Below are positions 46,804 to 54,809 of a stretch of 64,000 bases of DNA, one piece after another (within the stretch, counting starts at the first letter, position 1; the number at the start of each line of letters is the position of its first letter). The position numbers were made by a program, and so were the translations under genes. The DNA is from a bacterium. GTDB taxonomy: Bacteria > AUK180. The stretch covers positions 1 through 64,000 of the forward strand of contig JAGLGN010000020.1 of NCBI GenBank assembly GCA_023144005.1, given 5' to 3'. Below the pieces are notes generated by a model. The model saw nothing but the letters and a program-made list of their open reading frames with translations, was not told the origin of the DNA and did no database searches.

Positions 46804-47441
46804 TTAACTCCTGACAGTATCACAAAGATCTCCTGCAATCGTTCTTGGCCTTTGTAGGATTTTCCGGTAATCTTATCGTAGATCGTGTACTCGCGTTTTA
46901 TATTCTGACCACCCTCGAAACTCACAGTATCCACGCTTGAAAGTGTAAACGCTACAAAAATAGTTTCGTCATACATAAATAATCGGATCTCCACTTCTTT
47001 CCCAAGTGCGTTGATCTCGCAGGGAATGAGGAATTCAAAAACAACTCGATCACCCTGATAATATGCAGTGAAATCCTTTGCTTTCTTGAACTTGAAAAAT
47101 TCTCCGTTAATGTATATATATGTGTAACAGTCGTATTGCTGGATGTTTTTAAAGATACTGCTTTTGATCTCCGCGATCTCCTTTTTTTCAAATTGCGAAT
47201 TCTTGTTCGTGTCAAAGTCGTCGCTGACCGTGATACTGAAGAATTCGTCAAAGACCCATTTTACTTTTATGCCTGTAAGTCCGGCCTCATCAAAAACGAA
47301 ATGAGCCGAATAGTCGATGAAGAGATGCGGGTGAGAAGAAGGGAGTAATTTTGCGGACAGGAAGAAGAGGAGCACAAGGGGCAATATGATAATTACCCTT
47401 TTGAAATTTGCGTACTTTAACAAGGCATGAAAGATTTTCAT
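46800..47441 (-). CDS. DUF1007-family periplasmic partner of the NicO transporter
   Basis: 213 residues. After an N-terminal membrane helix (VIIILPLVLLFFLSAKLL) the mature protein starts with HPHLFIDYSAHFVFDEAGLTGI, the DUF1007 signature whose His residues probably bind metal. Then KVKWVFDEFFS and an EF-hand-like DTNKNSQFEKKE. It is a membrane-anchored periplasmic protein thought to deliver or bind the metal handled by NicO proteins. First gene of a two-gene operon, 4-bp overlap. Direct repeats flank the pair. Confidence 0.85.
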   Translation of the reverse strand: MKIFHALLKYANFKRVIIILPLVLLFFLSAKLLPSSHPHLFIDYSAHFVFDEAGLTGIKVKWVFDEFFSITVSDDFDTNKNSQFEKKEIAEIKSSIFKNIQQYDCYTYIYINGEFFKFKKAKDFTAYYQGDRVVFEFLIPCEINALGKEVEIRLFMYDETIFVAFTLSSVDTVSFEGGQNIKREYTIYDKITGKSYKGQERLQEIFVILSGVK

Positions 47442-47570
47442 TTGTTGTATTTTACATCATTTACCGGAATTGTCCAAATATGGGACAAGCTTCGCAGTGC
47501 ACCAGTGGACCCAGGGACAAGTGTCCCAGTAGTGAAGGAAAAGAGAAACACACCCGTAACACAAGAAAAG
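47442..47570. other. Spacer upstream of the NicO/DUF1007 pair
   Basis: Holds the words ACAAGTGTCCCAGTAGTG and GAAACACACCCGTAAC (47547-47562), the latter matching the CACATCCGTAACC word of the dispersed repeat. The plus-strand frame 47408-47926 that crosses it is composed of repeat sequence and is not a gene. I see no convincing promoter for the transporter pair. Confidence 0.4.
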
Positions 47571-47720
47571 AGGGACATGCCGTCGACAACTTATTGGCAC
47601 GACTGTCCCGGATAAAGGTACCAAGCAAAGAGTTGACAGGAAGCGTAGCGTGTAAACTCTTTGCCCCGTTAGAATCACACGGGAACATCCTCCACACATA
47701 TTTGAATGTCATTCCCGTGA
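47571..47720. repeat. Hairpin repeat, copy 3
   Basis: GGGACATGCCGTCGAC at the left and GTCGTGCC-complementary CGACTGTCCC (47600-47609) form the first hairpin with a different loop from copy 2. The second hairpin has the same perfect arms, GCAAAGAGTT (47625-47634) and AACTCTTTGC (47655-47664). The tail CCCCGTTAGAATCACACGG...CATCCTCCACACATATTTGAATG matches copy 2. Beyond it, GTCATTCCCGTGAAAGAG is half of the REP-like frame at 45841-45890, and 47745-47800 returns to heptamer-like sequence. Confidence 0.75.
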
Positions 47721-47805
47721 AAGAGGAAATTCATCCCTCTCTACCTTGTGTTTTTGTTTCTTGTGCACTGCGAAGCATACCCACCTCGCACATCACACAT
47801 TTGAC

Positions 47806-49167
47806 TTATTTAAGAAGCTCCTTTATTAGGCCTTTGACTTCCGGACTGGCGTTCTTTTTCAATTTGATAGTACCGGAGGTTTCTATTCGTGATGTCTCGA
47901 CATCCACTATCTTTGCCCGTATATAATACATATTGTTTATTAATGATATCTTGCCGATGACCATCTTGTTCACGGCAAGTATTTTACCTACTTCTACCGC
48001 GCATTCGGCTGAAACACAACCGGTTTTCTGAAACTCGACTTCATCCATTATCACTTTTAACGCGCTTCTTTCTATTACGGTGTATTTGCCGGTATCAAGG
48101 AGTTCGTCGCTGATCATATCCTCTATTACATCGCTGTAACTTTCCGGAACCTCAGGTGCCTCAAATTCCATTATGGCGATCGAGATCATCTTTTTCGGTA
48201 CTTCCTCTGCAAAAGATCTCTTTTTCTCCTTTTTGGGTTTTGATACATATTTTCTTTCAGGCATTGAAAAATCAAGGCCTGCTGAAATAAAGTGAAACCC
48301 TGTGAGATCTCCCATAGCAAAGGTATAGTCCACTTGATAGTTAGCATACATTACTCCAATACCAGCGCTTAAGCCCGAAGCCAGCTCATTTCTGTCAAGC
48401 TGATAGGCAGCACGCAGGGAAATGATATTATTAATGATGTATTCCGCTCCAAGGCCGAATTTCATCGGTGAATCCGCCGGACCCAGGAAATATGTGCCAG
48501 CGGCGTTTATCTTCAGCGTACCGTCCAGAAAGTCCTTGCCCACACTGAGTCCAAGCCGTCCCGGCGTCATTGAGTCATCCCCTGAAGAGATAGCAATGAT
48601 ATCATTCAATGATAATCCCACCTTGAGAATGTCAAGTGCATACTCCATTCCCATGGAGAGGTAGGCATAGGAGAACTTCTCCTCCGCAATATCCCCTGTT
48701 TCGGGTAATGTCTGGGACAATAATGAAAAACTGATCCCGGCCGTAAGCGCCGGCATGATCTTTCTTACATATCCCGCTCTTATTATGCTATCTCCGGTAA
48801 GAGAAGCGTTTTCATCGAGGATCTCTCCAAATTCATCTACCGCGATATAATCAGGATTCGCGATCATCTGATAAGAGACAAAAGCGAAATTGTCCTCTCC
48901 AATGGTCATTGCAAGTGAAGTCTGATTATGAGCCCTGCCGCTGAATACACCGGGGAAATATGAAAATCTCAACGAGAACTGATCTTTGATCCTCGCGGCA
49001 GAGGCACAATTAAAGCTCAGATAAGCCAAGGGCCTGTCTGAAGTTATCCCGCCCGGAAGCGCGAGCGTCAAGCCGTCAACGGGAGTGAACATTTCGGAAT
49101 ACCCGAGATCACCTGCGGAAGCGAATACGCATAGAATAACGGCACATGATAATATCATCCGCTTCAT
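47806..49167 (-). CDS. PorV-like outer-membrane barrel fused to a CsgG/TolB-like domain
   Basis: 453 residues. Signal peptide to about residue 18. Residues 20-325 are beta-rich and resemble PorV/UPF0164 barrels (ISSGDDSMTPGRLGLSVGKDF, LGLGAEYIINNIISLRAAYQLDR). After a basic linker (YVSKPKKEKKRSF) residues 335-453 form a CsgG/TolB-N-like domain: ISIAIMEFEAPEVPESYSD, ISDELLDTGKYTVIER, GCVSAECAVEVGKIL, GKISLINN. That fold normally lies in the periplasm. The fusion links a barrel to a periplasmic module. It starts 3 bp after the 1217-residue secreted protein. Confidence 0.8.
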   Translation of the reverse strand: MKRMILSCAVILCVFASAGDLGYSEMFTPVDGLTLALPGGITSDRPLAYLSFNCASAARIKDQFSLRFSYFPGVFSGRAHNQTSLAMTIGEDNFAFVSYQMIANPDYIAVDEFGEILDENASLTGDSIIRAGYVRKIMPALTAGISFSLLSQTLPETGDIAEEKFSYAYLSMGMEYALDILKVGLSLNDIIAISSGDDSMTPGRLGLSVGKDFLDGTLKINAAGTYFLGPADSPMKFGLGAEYIINNIISLRAAYQLDRNELASGLSAGIGVMYANYQVDYTFAMGDLTGFHFISAGLDFSMPERKYVSKPKKEKKRSFAEEVPKKMISIAIMEFEAPEVPESYSDVIEDMISDELLDTGKYTVIERSALKVIMDEVEFQKTGCVSAECAVEVGKILAVNKMVIGKISLINNMYYIRAKIVDVETSRIETSGTIKLKKNASPEVKGLIKELLK

Positions 49168-49170
49168 CTT

Positions 49171-52100
49171 TTACTCCTCGCCTCTTCTGAAATACACGGT
49201 CAGCACTATTGCTTCAGAACCGTCCACTGGACGGACCACAAGGAAATACACACCGGAGAGCAATTTATTACCTGACTCGTCTTCGGCTATATTCAACAGC
49301 ATAGGCCCGTTTTCGGCAGATTCCCAGCTCATTAACTCTGAACCTCCCGCATCATATAGAGAAAGACCGTCGTCAGCCGCAAGATCGGTTACGCGGATAG
49401 TTCCCGTTGTGGGATTGGGGATCACGATGCATTGGTCATATGTTTTAAAAGCGGTAAAATCACAATCGATAATTCCCGCGGAAAGATCAGTATATGTTCT
49501 GAATGCCGGGGTGTAGCTATAACCGGGAGCTGCGACCGAAACCGTATATGTCTCTCCGGCATCAAGACCGGTGAATGTGAAAACACCCAGAATATTTGTC
49601 GAGACATTCATTTCCGCGCCACCTGTGACGGTGACAATTAGATCCGAAATGACGGAATCCGACAATTCATCGGTAACTTTTCCCTGTATGTCCCACTTAT
49701 CGACCTGACCGGTGAAATCCGCATTTGATACGGATGAGGAAAGCTCGGTATAATTATGTGAGGCAGGGGTGAAAGTATAATGCGTGAGTGAAATAGTAAC
49801 ACTGTATGTCTCACCGCCGGGAAGATCGTCAAATCGATAGTACCCGGTGGCAGAAGTTAACAAGGATCCTGTAGAAAATCCCGACAGATCCACGCTTGCA
49901 GAAGAAATGGGATCACCCACACCATCCTCAACAATACCGGATATGGTCCACTTGTCGTAAGCAGCCGTGAAATCGTTGGCTTCTGAATTATTGCTGAGAT
50001 CAGGGACCGTTCTGGATGCCGGGACAAATGAATAATTTGTAAGTGAAGGAGTTATCGTATATGGGGACCCCGCAGGAAGATCACTGACAATGTAATATCC
50101 TGAGGCGTTCGTAGTCGTCGGCGTATCTGTAGTACCGTCTGAAACCGTTACAGTTACACCGGAAAGAGGCGAACTGTCTTCGGTGATGGTGCCGTCGAGG
50201 TACCATGTATTGATCACTGCGACATAGTCATCATCCTGGTTCGCGCTCGTATCCGAAAATGTCCTGGAAACCGGATCAAAAGTATAATGTGTCTTTGACA
50301 GTGTAACGGTATAAGTGGCATGGACAGGAAGGCCGGTGAATGAAAAATTCCCGGAAGCATTTGTTACAGTGGTTCCGGTCGAATCACCCGAAAGGTCTGC
50401 AGTCACCCCTTCCAGAGGTGTGCTCATCGAATATCCGTCCCAAACGGTACCAGCGATGTTCATCGTCAACAGAGTCGCGTCAAATGGAGGGAAGATTAAA
50501 TGATTTGTAATAAGATCGGAAATTTCCACTTCCGTTGGCGAAAACGAATACTGTAGATGAGAAGGTGTAAAGGTATAAGTGCCGCCCGCAGACAGATTTT
50601 CAAAAATGAAATATCCTGCTCCATCGGTTATTCTGCTTCCAGTGGAATCTCCTGTAAGATTAACGGCTATACCGGAAAATGGCGATCCATCAAGCTCTAC
50701 ATTACCTTCTACTTGGTAAAGGTGAAGCGTTCCTGTAAAATCCTGATTCGTCATATCCCCGGAAAGATCGGGAAGTGTCCGTGAGGAGGGCGCAAAACCG
50801 TAATAAAGAGGATCAGGAGTAATAGTAAATGTTCCGCCCTGAAGAAGATTTGCGAACTCATAATAACCCGAAGCGTCAGTAATAGTGTTTCCCGTGGAAT
50901 CTCCGCTTAGGGAAACCGAAACACCCTCAAGAGCAACTACCATTGAATCCGCTATCGAGCCCGAGATCGTTGCGACGGGATCGGAAAGGGTACAGTCAAG
51001 GATGAAATACCCTCCCAGTTTGTCGCCTACAAAAATATATTCCGAGTCGGCGTAGATGCAGTACGCCGAACCTGTAGTTTCATAATAACCCACTTCGGAA
51101 GGAGATGTGGGGTCAGAAACGTCCAGGATCCTGAGGCCGGCGGTATTGGCCGCTACATACAAATATCCGTTCTGATACCACACATCCACCGCTTCACCAA
51201 GTGTATTGTGGTAGGTTTCCAGAGACGGCGCAGAAGGGGTGGTGATATCTATTATCGCGACACCCGAATTTCCATCGGCGACAAAGGCATGATTTCCGTA
51301 GACTGCAACCCCGTTGGAAACACCGGTTGTATTATAATCTCCGACCTCAGTAGGTGAATCAGGATTTGAAACATTGAGGACCTTGAGGCCGTCAGCGCCG
51401 GAAGCCACATAGGCATAATCATTTACAACATACACATCATATACATACGATGGAACGGTATAAGAGCTCCGTTCCGTAGGAGAATCAGGAGTGGACACAT
51501 CTATGATCCTCAAGCCGCCGGCCATATCCGCATCATAAATATCTGTTCCGTAGAGAAATATTTTAGTTGCCTCGTCCGGTGTATCGCACACTGCTAGGGC
51601 GGTCATTGAAGACGGATTACTGATATTCCAGACCCGGACCCCACTAATGTAGTCAGCTATATAGAGGTAATTTCCGGAGACGATAACATCCCTGGCATAC
51701 CATCCGGTCGCCTTACTTTCAAGTACCTCTGGGTTATATGGGTCGGTAATGTCTACTGAAGTGATCCCCATGGAATCATTGGCAACATACAGATAATTGC
51801 CCTGACGCCAGATACCGTAAACATTTCCGGGAACATCAAGAACCGCTTTTTCAGAAACATTAGAGATATTTGTTACATCAAGAACTGAGAGTCCCCCTCT
51901 GCCGGCGGCAACATAGAGGTCGTTTCCGTTTACCGCCACGCCCCACGAGTAGCCATTCGCGTAAAATTGGTCCTCCTCCTGCATAAGGAACATCGCCATG
52001 GAATCATCCCATGTTTGTGAATAGGTCCTTATTCCGCCTGTATAATCGGCAACGAATGCCTCACTGCTGGAATTGTAAACGACATCTTTTGAGCTACTGG

Positions 52101-52824
52101 TAGTAAAGAAGTCCTCAACCATTGGGAAGCTGGGCACACTCACTATCTTACTCAGTTGGGAACCCGAACAAACCAATACAGGCTCAATACTGGCCGGATC
52201 ATGTGTAATGCTCACTGCACTGCCTGGTACGGGAACACTACCGGAATGAGTAATAGCGTAGGGATCTGAAATATCAAGACAATACATTCCGTCGGGACCG
52301 CCTGCCACATACAGCGTATTGGAAGCGAGCGATAGACTGACGCCGTATCCTTCCTTAGCGGTATACTCGTCGGTCAGTGTAGGCGTATCGGAAGCGGTCA
52401 CATCAAAGACCTTGACCCCATTGGCGGCAAAGCCGACATAGGCATAATTTCCGCTTGCCCAGACTCTCTGCGAGCTGGAAGCATAATATTCTCCCACATA
52501 TGAGGGATTAAGCCGATCTGTAATATCAAGGACTACCAGACCGTCATACAGATCAGTATAATAAAGACGGTTGCCGTCAACATAAACGTCATTTACTCTT
52601 TGAGTAGTGTCGTAGTAATTGACAAGCGCAGGATCCGTCGGAATTGATATATCATAGATACCTATGAATCCGTATGCCGCGGTATAAAGATATGTATCTG
52701 AATACGCTACTTTTTTGGGATCGCCTTCGAGCACAAAAGATATCAGATCTACATTGGACGAGGCACCAGATACATAAGAAACACTCAGTAACATCAATAT
52801 AACAAAAATAAATAATCGCTTCAT
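49171..52824 (-). CDS. Secreted LVIVD-propeller protein with carboxypeptidase-regulatory-like repeats and sorting domain
   Basis: 1217 residues. Signal peptide to about residue 22. Residues 25-655 are LVIVD-type beta-propeller repeats (RLYYTDLYDGLVVLDITD, NYAYVGFAANGVKVFDV, NHAFVADGNSGVAIIDI). Residues about 655-1135 hold six repeats of about 80 residues of the type ISGxVxDG...LSGxSTGxxxTxASGYYxFxxL, related to those in the nuclease-peptidase giant. The end (IVIPNPTTGTIRV, LYDAGGSELMSW, LSGVYFLVV) is a type IX-like C-terminal domain. Probably a surface adhesion or scaffold protein. Perfect consensus promoter upstream, barrel gene 3 bp downstream. Confidence 0.87.
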   Translation of the reverse strand: MKRLFIFVILMLLSVSYVSGASSNVDLISFVLEGDPKKVAYSDTYLYTAAYGFIGIYDISIPTDPALVNYYDTTQRVNDVYVDGNRLYYTDLYDGLVVLDITDRLNPSYVGEYYASSSQRVWASGNYAYVGFAANGVKVFDVTASDTPTLTDEYTAKEGYGVSLSLASNTLYVAGGPDGMYCLDISDPYAITHSGSVPVPGSAVSITHDPASIEPVLVCSGSQLSKIVSVPSFPMVEDFFTTSSSKDVVYNSSSEAFVADYTGGIRTYSQTWDDSMAMFLMQEEDQFYANGYSWGVAVNGNDLYVAAGRGGLSVLDVTNISNVSEKAVLDVPGNVYGIWRQGNYLYVANDSMGITSVDITDPYNPEVLESKATGWYARDVIVSGNYLYIADYISGVRVWNISNPSSMTALAVCDTPDEATKIFLYGTDIYDADMAGGLRIIDVSTPDSPTERSSYTVPSYVYDVYVVNDYAYVASGADGLKVLNVSNPDSPTEVGDYNTTGVSNGVAVYGNHAFVADGNSGVAIIDITTPSAPSLETYHNTLGEAVDVWYQNGYLYVAANTAGLRILDVSDPTSPSEVGYYETTGSAYCIYADSEYIFVGDKLGGYFILDCTLSDPVATISGSIADSMVVALEGVSVSLSGDSTGNTITDASGYYEFANLLQGGTFTITPDPLYYGFAPSSRTLPDLSGDMTNQDFTGTLHLYQVEGNVELDGSPFSGIAVNLTGDSTGSRITDGAGYFIFENLSAGGTYTFTPSHLQYSFSPTEVEISDLITNHLIFPPFDATLLTMNIAGTVWDGYSMSTPLEGVTADLSGDSTGTTVTNASGNFSFTGLPVHATYTVTLSKTHYTFDPVSRTFSDTSANQDDDYVAVINTWYLDGTITEDSSPLSGVTVTVSDGTTDTPTTTNASGYYIVSDLPAGSPYTITPSLTNYSFVPASRTVPDLSNNSEANDFTAAYDKWTISGIVEDGVGDPISSASVDLSGFSTGSLLTSATGYYRFDDLPGGETYSVTISLTHYTFTPASHNYTELSSSVSNADFTGQVDKWDIQGKVTDELSDSVISDLIVTVTGGAEMNVSTNILGVFTFTGLDAGETYTVSVAAPGYSYTPAFRTYTDLSAGIIDCDFTAFKTYDQCIVIPNPTTGTIRVTDLAADDGLSLYDAGGSELMSWESAENGPMLLNIAEDESGNKLLSGVYFLVVRPVDGSEAIVLTVYFRRGEE

Positions 52825-52850
52825 CCTCTTCCTCCGGAGTTTGTTCTTTT

Positions 52851-52879
52851 ATTATATAATTCTTAAAGGGATTTGTCAA
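52851..52879 (-). promoter_or_regulatory. Consensus promoter of the LVIVD protein / barrel-CsgG operon
   Basis: On the minus strand TTGACA (52874-52879), exactly 17 bp, then TATAAT (52851-52856): both hexamers are perfect. The ribosome site GGAGG (52833-52837) precedes ATG 52824. This is the strongest promoter match in the window, implying high constitutive expression of the secreted protein unless a repressor acts. No palindrome overlaps it. Confidence 0.85.
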
Positions 52880-52990
52880 AACGGGCAAAGAAAAATATAG
52901 AGTTTGAGGTTAGTGCTGAGAAGAGATAAGACCCGATCCCTTGTTCCACTGGTCCCCTGTCCCCTGCGAAGCGTAACCTGCGAACTTCTT

Positions 52991-53701
52991 TTATCTTTTC
53001 ACTTTGCCAGTCAGATATCTCTGCTGCTCTTCTTCATCGAATTTCTCTATCGCGTATCTCAGCATTGTTCTCGGCATTTTTTGATAATGCTTTTTTAAAA
53101 ATTTAACTTCTACCGCATGATCACGATTGCCGATTTCTCTAAGCATCCATCCGACTGCTTTATGGATCAGATCCTCTTTATCATGCAAAAGCTGCTTTGA
53201 GATACGCAGCGCATCGGCAAATTGGCCCTTCCTGATATAGTAATAGGTAGCTATCATTGAGATCCGGCGTTCCCATAAGGAATTAGAGCGTGATAGCTCA
53301 TCAAGCACCTTTTTATCTTTGTCTTCCAGATAAGCACCCACAATATAATGGGCGGAGGTATCGACAAGATCCCAATTATTCACATATTCGGTATTCTTCA
53401 GATACAGGTCATAGATCTTACTCTGCTCCTCTGGATCGGTTCTTGTAAAGCGGTGCACGAAAAACAGTAATGCGAATAATCTGATCTCATGATACTTGGA
53501 CTGCAGAAGTTTTTCCGCCGTCTCTAATGAAGCATCTTTAAATTTTTTGACCGCTTGGCGGATGACAGGAACTCTGATACCAAGGAAGATATCTCCATAT
53601 CCGTATCCGCCCTTTGCTGTTTTGAAAAATCTTTGACAATTGGCAGCTCTTTCCTTATCACCTAGACTCAAAAGATAATCTACAATTTCCTTATATTTCA
53701 T
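52991..53701 (-). CDS. AlkD-type DNA alkylation repair protein
   Basis: 236 residues, usual length for AlkD. The protein is all-helical HEAT-like, with the active-site residues of the family visible: W110 and D114 in NNWDLVDTSA, R145/R146 in WERRISMIAT, and W185 in KAVGWMLREIGNRD. AlkD removes bulky or cationic alkyl bases (such as N3- and N7-alkyl purines) from DNA without base flipping. Single gene on the minus strand; short CCTTGTTC/CCCCTGT units lie downstream at 52938-52975. Start ATG is the only good one. Confidence 0.92.
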   Translation of the reverse strand: MKYKEIVDYLLSLGDKERAANCQRFFKTAKGGYGYGDIFLGIRVPVIRQAVKKFKDASLETAEKLLQSKYHEIRLFALLFFVHRFTRTDPEEQSKIYDLYLKNTEYVNNWDLVDTSAHYIVGAYLEDKDKKVLDELSRSNSLWERRISMIATYYYIRKGQFADALRISKQLLHDKEDLIHKAVGWMLREIGNRDHAVEVKFLKKHYQKMPRTMLRYAIEKFDEEEQQRYLTGKVKR

Positions 53702-53774
53702 TCATATACCTTTCTTTTCTTTAGTGTACTGTTTCATCGTAGCATATTTAATCAGGATTTTCAAAGAGCGGGGC

Positions 53775-53825
53775 TTGACAAAGGACCAATAATCCGCTAT
53801 CATGTTAGTGAACATTAACTAACAT
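53775..53825 (+). promoter_or_regulatory. Strong promoter with overlapping palindromic operator
   Basis: TTGACA (53775-53780), 17 bp, TATCAT (53798-53803). Directly overlapping the -10 and start region is a perfect 8-bp inverted repeat, ATGTTAGT (53802-53809) - 8 bp - ACTAACAT (53818-53825). Size and symmetry fit a TetR-type dimer site; the AGTGAAC...AACT core resembles operators of the FabR/DesT branch of that family. A bound repressor would block transcription of the small gene starting at 53841. No tetR gene is in the window. Confidence 0.75.
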
Positions 53826-53840
53826 TCAAGGGAGTGCTTT

Positions 53841-54203
53841 ATGGAATACACAAAATGGTCTATCAAAGAAGAAGACCTCAAAGATCTGACACTAATAGAT
53901 GCTAGGAATCTCATCATCATTTGCTTTTACGAGGCCCAGAAAGAGTCGATCGCTTCAACTAAAAAAGACATGAACAGCAAGATCAATGACGGAGAAATGT
54001 ATAACTCGGTATTGGCAAGAGTGAGATTCGCTTCGAAGCAATGCGGAGGCGATTGGGAAAACCCCTCATTGGAATATCTTCTTAATATAGTGAAGTACCT
54101 TGAAAACAGTGCTTCTGCTGCAGGAACCCCTGATGACATCGTCGCTCATCATAAAAACCAGATTCTTAAAGTCCTTGAAGCATGCGATAAGCAGTGCGGC
54201 TAA
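53841..54203 (+). CDS. Small cytoplasmic hypothetical protein under operator control
   Basis: 120 residues, no signal peptide or membrane helix, predicted largely helical (LTLIDARNLIIICFYEAQ; SLEYLLNIVKYLENS; NQILKVLEACDKQCG). Three Cys lie in pairs with Gly (KQCGGDW, EACDKQCG). One of the few plus-strand genes, with AAGGGAG 6 nt before ATG and a strong promoter and palindromic operator just upstream, so it is likely inducible. No family recognised. Its helical bundle look and tight control would suit a ligand-responsive or carrier protein, but this is a guess. Confidence 0.75.
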   Translation: MEYTKWSIKEEDLKDLTLIDARNLIIICFYEAQKESIASTKKDMNSKINDGEMYNSVLARVRFASKQCGGDWENPSLEYLLNIVKYLENSASAAGTPDDIVAHHKNQILKVLEACDKQCG

Positions 54204-54227
54204 AGGAAAGAGGCTAGAGGTTAGAGG

Positions 54228-54755
54228 TTAATTCAGAGGGGAATATTTTTTATCGAGATAAATTGAGATGTGATTGCCTTCTATATCCCCATTTATTGTA
54301 TGTATATCAACCTCTTCACCGCCATAAACAAATGCTTCAATGATCCCGTCTTTGTCAGTATATACCTGGAAATAGGCGTATGCCATCAGAGTATTTCTAC
54401 CATTATGTGTGATGGCTTCTTTTCCAATGCTCTCTTTTATTTCATCCAAATCTCCTTCGTTTGCATGAACCCCCGCAAAGTAAGAGAGTTTTGAGCCATC
54501 GGTAAAATTTACGACAAGCTCAGGTTCGCCCCACTTTTCCGGCAGTGATTTCAATTCCTTCCCAGCCTCAAGGTCGCCATAGTGTCGATTTCGATATCTT
54601 TGAAGTTTAGTTCCAATTATTCTGGGATCCGTAAGATTATTGTAGACTAGGAACCACACATATAACAATGGCACCGAAATTATTAAGCAAACAACAAGAA
54701 GACCGCTATCAAATTTCCGCTGTTTTCTCTTTCCGTTTTCCATATTATCGTTCAT
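54228..54755 (-). CDS. Hypothetical membrane-anchored protein
   Basis: 175 residues. A basic N-terminal tail is followed by one membrane helix (LLVVCLIISVPLLYVWFLVY) and an extracytoplasmic alpha/beta domain with LPEKWGEPELVVNF, DGSKLSYFAG and TLMAYAYFQVYTDKDGIIEAFVYG. The WGEPELVVNFxDG pattern resembles small lipoprotein assembly-type domains (BamE-like), where a G-x-P turn precedes paired strands. This is only a visual likeness. It stands 54 bp after the next hypothetical gene on the same strand. Neighbour repeats GAGGCTA GAGGTTA GAGGTTA are at 54210-54232. Confidence 0.6.
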   Translation of the reverse strand: MNDNMENGKRKQRKFDSGLLVVCLIISVPLLYVWFLVYNNLTDPRIIGTKLQRYRNRHYGDLEAGKELKSLPEKWGEPELVVNFTDGSKLSYFAGVHANEGDLDEIKESIGKEAITHNGRNTLMAYAYFQVYTDKDGIIEAFVYGGEEVDIHTINGDIEGNHISIYLDKKYSPLN

Positions 54756-54809
54756 ATTATTTTCCGTTTCCCCACTTATCCTTTGTCCCCTCTTAGTTCT
54801 TCCTTTTCT

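Noticed and set aside
47408-47926. 172-residue plus-strand open frame
   Set aside because: It is made of hairpin-repeat and heptamer sequence; the same peptide (KLFAPLES...ILHT) appears in the other copy at 45747-45974, as expected from a repeat rather than a gene.
24223-52824. Complete type IX secretion locus
   Set aside because: Only sorting-type C-termini and PorV-like barrels are seen; none of the core membrane components is in the window.
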